A stretch of DNA of 64,000 nucleotides from Ricinus communis (Eukaryota > Streptophyta > Magnoliopsida > Malpighiales > Euphorbiaceae): contig NC_063258.1 of the NCBI RefSeq assembly GCF_019578655.1, positions 4,137,283-4,201,282 on the forward strand, written 5' to 3'. Position numbers and translations under genes: made by a program. Below are positions 60,101-64,000 of the stretch, piece after piece; position 1 is the stretch's first letter, and each line of letters begins with the position of its first letter. Under the pieces are notes generated by a model that searched no databases, was not told the origin of the DNA, and saw only the letters and a program-made list of their open reading frames with translations.

Positions 60101-60653
60101 TCCATTTGGTTTGGAATTATTTTTCAAATTGTACTTACAGTTTGTTTGTTGCTTTCATCTACTTAAGACTGAATATTTCATCAGTCTTTAATGTTTAACC
60201 TATTGCCAGGCATCATTTCAAATGTGCAATTCACTAGCAGTGCTTTTGCAGTCATATAATTTGGTATAGCGTGTTGATTCAAAGTTGCAAATCATAAATC
60301 TGGTTCCTTTTAATTGCTTAATCTGGAAGTTGATAGTCTGCAGTTAAACTTGTAGCATTTTTGTATTTATCATGCGTCAAACATTACATCTTTCATGCTC
60401 TAATATTTGCTGTTGACGGTAGGTGTTATTTAATATTTTCTGATGATAGGTCTTAGCTGGAGTTAAACCAGATGAAAAGAAGAAGTTCATTTCTGAACTT
60501 CAGAAGCATCAGAACATAGTAGCTATGGTTGGTGATGGAATCAATGATGCTGCTGCCTTGGCATTGTCACACGTGGGAGTTGCAATGGGTGGAGGTGTCG
60601 GAGCTGCAAGTGAGGTGTCTTCTGTTGTGTTGACTGGCAATAGATTGTCGCAG
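45556..60653 (+). CDS. PAA1: Chloroplast-envelope copper-transporting P1B-ATPase, PAA1/HMA6 type, 3' end outside the window
   Basis: The enzyme uses ATP to move Cu+ across the inner chloroplast envelope, feeding plastocyanin and Cu/Zn superoxide dismutase. Exons: 45556-45960, 46084-46137, 46946-47099, 51049-51123, 51304-51581, 52697-52930, 53172-53270, 53430-53579, 53709-53855, 54730-54780, 54899-55071, 55869-56001, 57474-57571, 59244-59484, 60450-60653. They join to 832 codons without a stop. The N-terminus is Ser-rich, a likely transit peptide, then Gly-rich. Metal site GMTCGGC is at 136-142. First helices lie near 232-340, TGEP at 422-425, CPC at 536-538, DKTGT with phosphorylated Asp580, HP at 632-633, and GDGIND at 792-797. 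After residue 832 (NRLSQ) the family continues for roughly 115 residues with the last two helices. These are absent before 64000, where the intron is filled with transposons. The second exon encodes only the metal-site loop. Confidence 0.93.
46550..46690 (+). repeat. TCCCACATC repeat, copy 1 (PAA1 intron 2)
   Basis: TTGGAAGTTGTATTGGTCCCACATCACTAAGTTATTGG, then GAGCTAGCTTTTGGAAATGAATTCTACTCAAGCCC, matches copies at 56395-56780. Similar GTTGGAAGT...TCCCACATC text is common at ends of plant LTR-type repeats. Strand and class are not certain. Confidence 0.6.
47100..51048 (+). other. Long PAA1 intron 3 (3.9 kb)
   Basis: No exon is needed here: codon phase joins exon 3 (one base over) to exon 4 (two bases first) exactly. 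It contains T-rich plant intron sequence, a (CT)n tract near 50922-50935, and no recognised element with clear ends. Short open frames on both strands have no protein likeness. Confidence 0.6.
54052..54104. repeat. Compound (TC)n(TA)n microsatellite in PAA1 intron 9
   Basis: A run of about 13 TC units is followed directly by about 12 TA units, in the intron before the CPC exon. Confidence 0.9.
56390..56785 (+). repeat. TCCCACATC repeat, three further partial copies (PAA1 intron 12)
   Basis: Copies begin near 56400 (TTTGTCCCACATCATTGACTTACC), 56607 (TTAGAAGTTGTATTTGTCTCA) and 56665 (TTAGAGGTTGTATTTGTCTCACATC). Two end with AGCTTTTGGAAATGARTTCTACCTARGCCCATYTATCA. Together with copy 1 at 46550, this shows one repeat family hitting two introns of the gene, or local duplication. 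Confidence 0.6.
58690..58865. repeat. Palindromic GGGGTATC/GATACCCC cluster in PAA1 intron 13
   Basis: ATGGGGGTATCACTATGATA followed by TGGTATCCCCAT forms a dyad at 58692-58722. GTATCCCCATTATAGGGGTATC at 58788 is a second dyad with the same arms. CCATGCTGTA occurs near 58737 and 58780. It is likely a small decayed repeat, with no gene in it. Confidence 0.5.
59917..59933 (-). pseudogene. trnY-GUA: 5' fragment of plastid trnY-GUA
   Basis: On the minus strand from 59933 the text is GGGTCGATGCCCGTGCG, the first 17 bases of plastid tRNA-Tyr with one change (family: ...GCCCGAGCGG). The rest of the gene is missing. It lies 59 bases after the trnE 3' end on the same strand, which is the order and spacing expected in plastid genomes. 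Confidence 0.75.
59993..60044 (-). pseudogene. trnE-UUC: Truncated plastid trnE-UUC in nuclear DNA
   Basis: The minus strand from 60044 reads AGGACATCTCTCTTTCAAGG, then AGGCAGCGGGGATTCGACTT, then CCCCTGGGGGTA. This is plastid tRNA-Glu from the D-loop to the 3' end, with anticodon TTC inside CTCTTTCAAG. The first 21 of 73 bases are missing, so it cannot fold as a tRNA. It belongs to a nuclear plastid-DNA insertion covering at least 59917-60044, inside PAA1 intron 14. Confidence 0.88.
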
Positions 60654-61631
60654 GTATTTGAAAATATGGATAATATTTATTCATGTTGCATTTGATGTTA
60701 CCATTGCTAATACGAATGCCTTTTTGGCTGCATGAACTGCAAATCTTCAATTTGTCTTGGAAAATTATGCAACAATAACATTTGATGATAATATCTCCCA
60801 TGTAACATTAATTATGAAACTTATTGCTCATGTTAAGTGTTAGTGGTGGACACTAAAGCACAAAAATGCTAAGAGGGCACATTAAAAGTCCCTCGAGTGA
60901 TCAAGATGAGAAGTGATAATTAGGCAGCTTAAGACCATTCATTTTTTCATGTGCTCTTTTCAAGCCATTTATGACCAGCTTTTTTGTCCTGCATGCAAGT
61001 TTTCTTTCTTAGTTCTATTATTGCCATTTCAAATAAACCTCATATTTTTAATTCTTGAGCAAAATTCTGTCATAGGCTTTTTTATGTGGTTGAATCAAAT
61101 GCATTTTTTTTTTGTCTCTAGTGCTTTTAGGGCCTGGAGATTATGCCCTGGCTTTATTTTAAGGGAAAACTTAGCATCTCTCAGCTACCTTGAGATTCTA
61201 TAAATTAGCCTTCGTACATGTTCATTTATGTGCCAATGTTTCTGTGATAAAGACTTTGTTGAGTAACATTCTCAAATGATCGGGACAAATATTTGGGCCT
61301 TACTTTCCTACTTGCCTTGACAATTGGTACCAAAAGTTTAGCTCTAAAGGAACATAGTTTCTTGTTTTCTCTATGTGATTTTGGTTTATGGACTTGGCCA
61401 CTCCCTGCCCACCCTCCTTTTGTTTTTTCTCTTACTTCCTTTCAAATTAAAGTGTTAATAGAAGAATCCGCCTGCACTTAGGAACTAGGATGGGCGACCA
61501 ATACGTTATCAAAATGTCCTCTTCCAGCTACCATTTTGTAGTTTTCTAAGTGATATATTGTCCTTCGCAAAATTAACCATTTACCAAAAACTACCTTTGA
61601 GTAAGAACATATACTTTTATATATGTTAAAT

Positions 61632-62790
61632 GGGAAAATTACTATTACCCTCCTGACGTATGTCAGAATTTACAAGTAAAACCCTGCGTTCTTAAAAGTG
61701 AATTAGTACCTCTTGACATCTGTTTCTGTTATCTATTTTTACCCCCTTCTGTCTATTTTTTTTGTTAGTCAACTGGTCAAAGGATTTAATTGACTAAAAG
61801 AAAGTTCAATTTAGTCCTTGAACTTTTTATTAAATACCAAGATCGTCCAAATTAAATTTTTATAAAATTAATATTTAAAATTAATTTTTTTAGAATAATA
61901 TAAGTATCAAACTGATCCAAAATAATGTAATTTTATTTTTAGTATAATATCTATAATTCTAATTTTTTAACATAATTCTTTTTAAAGATAAAAATATAAA
62001 ATCTTAACATGATTTAACCTTTGGGCATAATAAGTTATGTAAAACTTTATAATTCAAGCATACTAAGTAATCAAGTGGACATAATGAAATTACTTTGAGG
62101 TTCTAATTGACATAATAATTTAGGACACATTTATACTCAAATTTAATTATTCTAAAACAACAGCACTAATCAAGTTAGACAATTTGAGCATACAAAGGCA
62201 TCATACTTGAAATCCAACTTTGAATTTATAACGAGCATAAAAAATAATAGAGAATATGCAACTTTCAAATTTTCCAAAATAATTAAATACTTTATTTTTA
62301 TTCTTCATCATAATTATCAAATTCTAATGTATATATTCAACTCATATTATATTAAATCAAATTAGAGAATTGTAACTCCCATCAAAATATTAAGATGTGG
62401 ATAATAGTTTAGGTTATTCAAATTCAGAAAATTTTAGGATGTTACACATGGATAAAATTTGCAACTAAAAGAATACTAAACTGTTATATCAATTAAAAAA
62501 TACTAATCTTTTAGAAAATAAGATTAAATTGTTTTGCGAGAAAAAGAATATTTCATTGAAATCTAATAATAACTTAATTTTGAACGAATTTGATATTTCA
62601 TAATAAGTTGAAGGATTAAATTGTACTTCTTTTAGCCAATTAAGCCCTTTGACCCACTAATAGAAAAAATAGACAGAGTGGGGTAATAGTTAACGGAAAC
62701 AAACATCAAAGGGGTGATAATTAACTTTTAAAATTACATAGTTGGACTTGTAAATTTTGACAAACCTTAGGGGGGTAATAGAAATTTTCC
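61632..62790. mobile_element. Non-autonomous Mutator-like element with 10-bp target duplication in a PAA1 intron
   Basis: The left end reads GGGAAAATTACTATTACCC; the right end, reverse-complemented, reads GGAAAATTTCTATTACCCCC. The inverted similarity continues for about 180 bp (TTTACAAGT; TCTGTCTATTTTTT; GTCAAAGG.TTAATTG.CTAAAAGAA; TTYAATTTARTCCTT). Flanks TATGTTAAAT (61622-61631) and TACATTAAAT (62791-62800) match at 8 of 10 positions, both differences being transitions, which fits the 9-11 bp duplications of Mutator-like elements. The 800-bp interior is AT-rich and non-coding. It lies in the intron after coding exon 15 of PAA1. Confidence 0.8.
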
Positions 62791-62800
62791 TACATTAAAT

Positions 62801-63531
62801 TCATCAATTTCGTAAAATTTCCAAAAACTGACTCATAACATGTAAACTTACCCTTGATACACCTTGCAATTTCGTTCTTAAACTTGATAAGAGCATCTTC
62901 GATATACTTTTTATATATGTTAAATTCTTTAAATATAAAATAAAGAGTTGGTTTGACTCTTCATATTTGGAGAGTGGAATTTCATTTTTTTATTTTGATT
63001 TTAACAAATACAATACAAGTACCTATGTCTTTTATTGATTTATATTCTTAAATTTTTTTTTTCTATTAGCAGAATTTTTTATTTTTTTTTTAAAAGAGAG
63101 AAATTGGAAGCATTAATACTCAGAAAAAAAAAGTACAATACAGAGCAAAATATAAAAAGTTTGTTGGACTTGAGTTAATTTTCTCTTTATATTTGAATAT
63201 TTCTTAAGATGCTCTTTATTATAGAAATGGTGCACTTTAAATTGAAGAGTGTCATTAGGGATGCTTTAGTAGTCACTCTTCCATTTTTCATGATTCTACT
63301 TACTGGAATCAACATTTCAATGATACGGGAGAGAATATACCCTTGTCTTAGAGATCTCAAGTTTCTTAGATGATATATTGGGCAGTCACTGCCAAGAATC
63401 TAAAATAGAGAATAAAAGTAGTTCTTTTCCCGTGAAACTAGATCTCAAAAGAAAGGGCACAAAATATCCATTTTACATGGTCATGTATGCTGCTTACATA
63501 TTAAAAAGTTAATAAACTCTGATATTGAAAG
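62801..63531. other. PAA1 intron sequence between two transposons
   Basis: AT-rich with poly(T)/poly(A) tracts near 63052-63092. No exon of PAA1 and no other gene is seen. Confidence 0.4.
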
Positions 63532-63701
63532 TGATAAATATTTTCTATTTGTTTCTATTAATGATTGTTACATATATATATATACAAACTACCTCTCTAA
63601 TATAGGAATCCAAATCAAATAGTGATTCCTAATTAAGTCTCTAATTTTTCTCCTATTTTGTATAGTTGTACATACCTAATTAATATACAATAGCTGTAAC
63701 A
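63532..63701 (-). repeat. 3' LTR of a minus-strand copia element, about 170 bp
   Basis: On the minus strand it starts TGTTACAGCT at 63701, immediately after a purine tract GAGGGAGAA (63702-63711), as an LTR after its polypurine tract should. A TG at 63532 on the + strand gives a TG...CA unit. The lower edge is approximate. It contains an (AT)n run at 63572-63583. Confidence 0.6.
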
Positions 63702-64000
63702 TTCTCCCTCAATCTGAAGCATAGATATTAATCATGCGCAGCTTGTTACAAAAATAATCAATCCTAACCCCATTCAGAGCTTTTGTAAAGATATCTCCCA
63801 ACTGTTCTCTTGTTTTCACATATCCTGTAGAAACCAATCCTTACTAGATTTTTTCGTGAACGAAATGACAATCAATCTCAATATGCTTAGTTCGTTTATG
63901 AAAGACTGGATTAGATGCAATATAAAGCGCAGCTTGGTTGTCACACCATAACTTAGTCAGTACTGAGATCTTAAGACCCACTTCAGTAAGGAGCTGATAT
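63702..64000 (-). mobile_element. Ty1/copia polyprotein, C-terminal RNase H end, continuing past the window
   Basis: The minus strand encodes [28 protein letters not shown], a VKTREQLGDIFTKALNGV block and LRMINIYA. These are the hallmark residues of the copia RNase H C-terminus in correct order. At least one stop interrupts the EK...GLVSTGY junction, so this copy is probably dead. It sits just upstream, on its own strand, of the LTR at 63532-63701. The rest of the element lies beyond 64000, inside or beyond the PAA1 intron. Confidence 0.85.

Overview
The window is nuclear DNA of a flowering plant, a eudicot judging by the proteins. It is AT-rich, the genes are split by GT-AG introns, much of the space is transposon debris, and fragments of plastid DNA lie in nuclear sequence. 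I cannot name the species; a Malpighiales-type eudicot is only a guess. I see no bacterial features, CRISPR array or operon.

Three real protein genes are present, all on the + strand. (1) 5753-18179 is a complete CAMTA1/2-type calmodulin-binding transcription activator. It has 13 coding exons that join in frame to 1046 residues, and one intron is GC-AG. (2) 26105-27628 is an intact intronless cytochrome P450 of CYP89A type, 507 residues. (3) From 45556 to beyond the window runs a PAA1/HMA6-type chloroplast-envelope copper P1B-ATPase. Fifteen coding exons (832 codons) are visible up to 60653, and the last exons, which encode the C-terminal membrane helices, are not in the window. The three genes do not form a pathway: one is a Ca2+/calmodulin-responsive regulator, one a monooxygenase, one a plastid copper importer.

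Layout. 1-4620 is a decayed LTR element with a higher-order tandem repeat; 4640-5345 is AT-rich TE-like sequence beside the CAMTA promoter. 18480-26000 is an AT-rich gap with several foldback MITE-like repeats and one compositionally odd block that may be mitochondrial DNA. 27720-33680 holds hairpin repeats, a plastid atpA fragment, a gypsy-type LTR and a decayed copia polyprotein. 33865-44689 is bounded by two inverted Mutator-like terminal repeats. Inside lie a GRF-zinc-finger pseudogene, a copia primer-site remnant, a minus-strand gag-only Tat/Ogre-like element with a 60-bp tandem repeat, and one end of a CACTA transposon.

The PAA1 introns are repeat traps. They hold a plastid trnE-trnY fragment, copies of a TCCCACATC repeat, a 1.16-kb Mutator-like element with a 10-bp target duplication, and, at the window edge, a minus-strand copia element. 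The last two help explain why the gene does not finish inside 64 kb.

I found no convincing wholly new system. The best leads are the inverted-repeat-bounded nest around the GRF pseudogene, the gag-only retroelement with its in-frame 20-residue repeat, the organellar insertions, and a repeated 13-bp dyad in a CAMTA intron.
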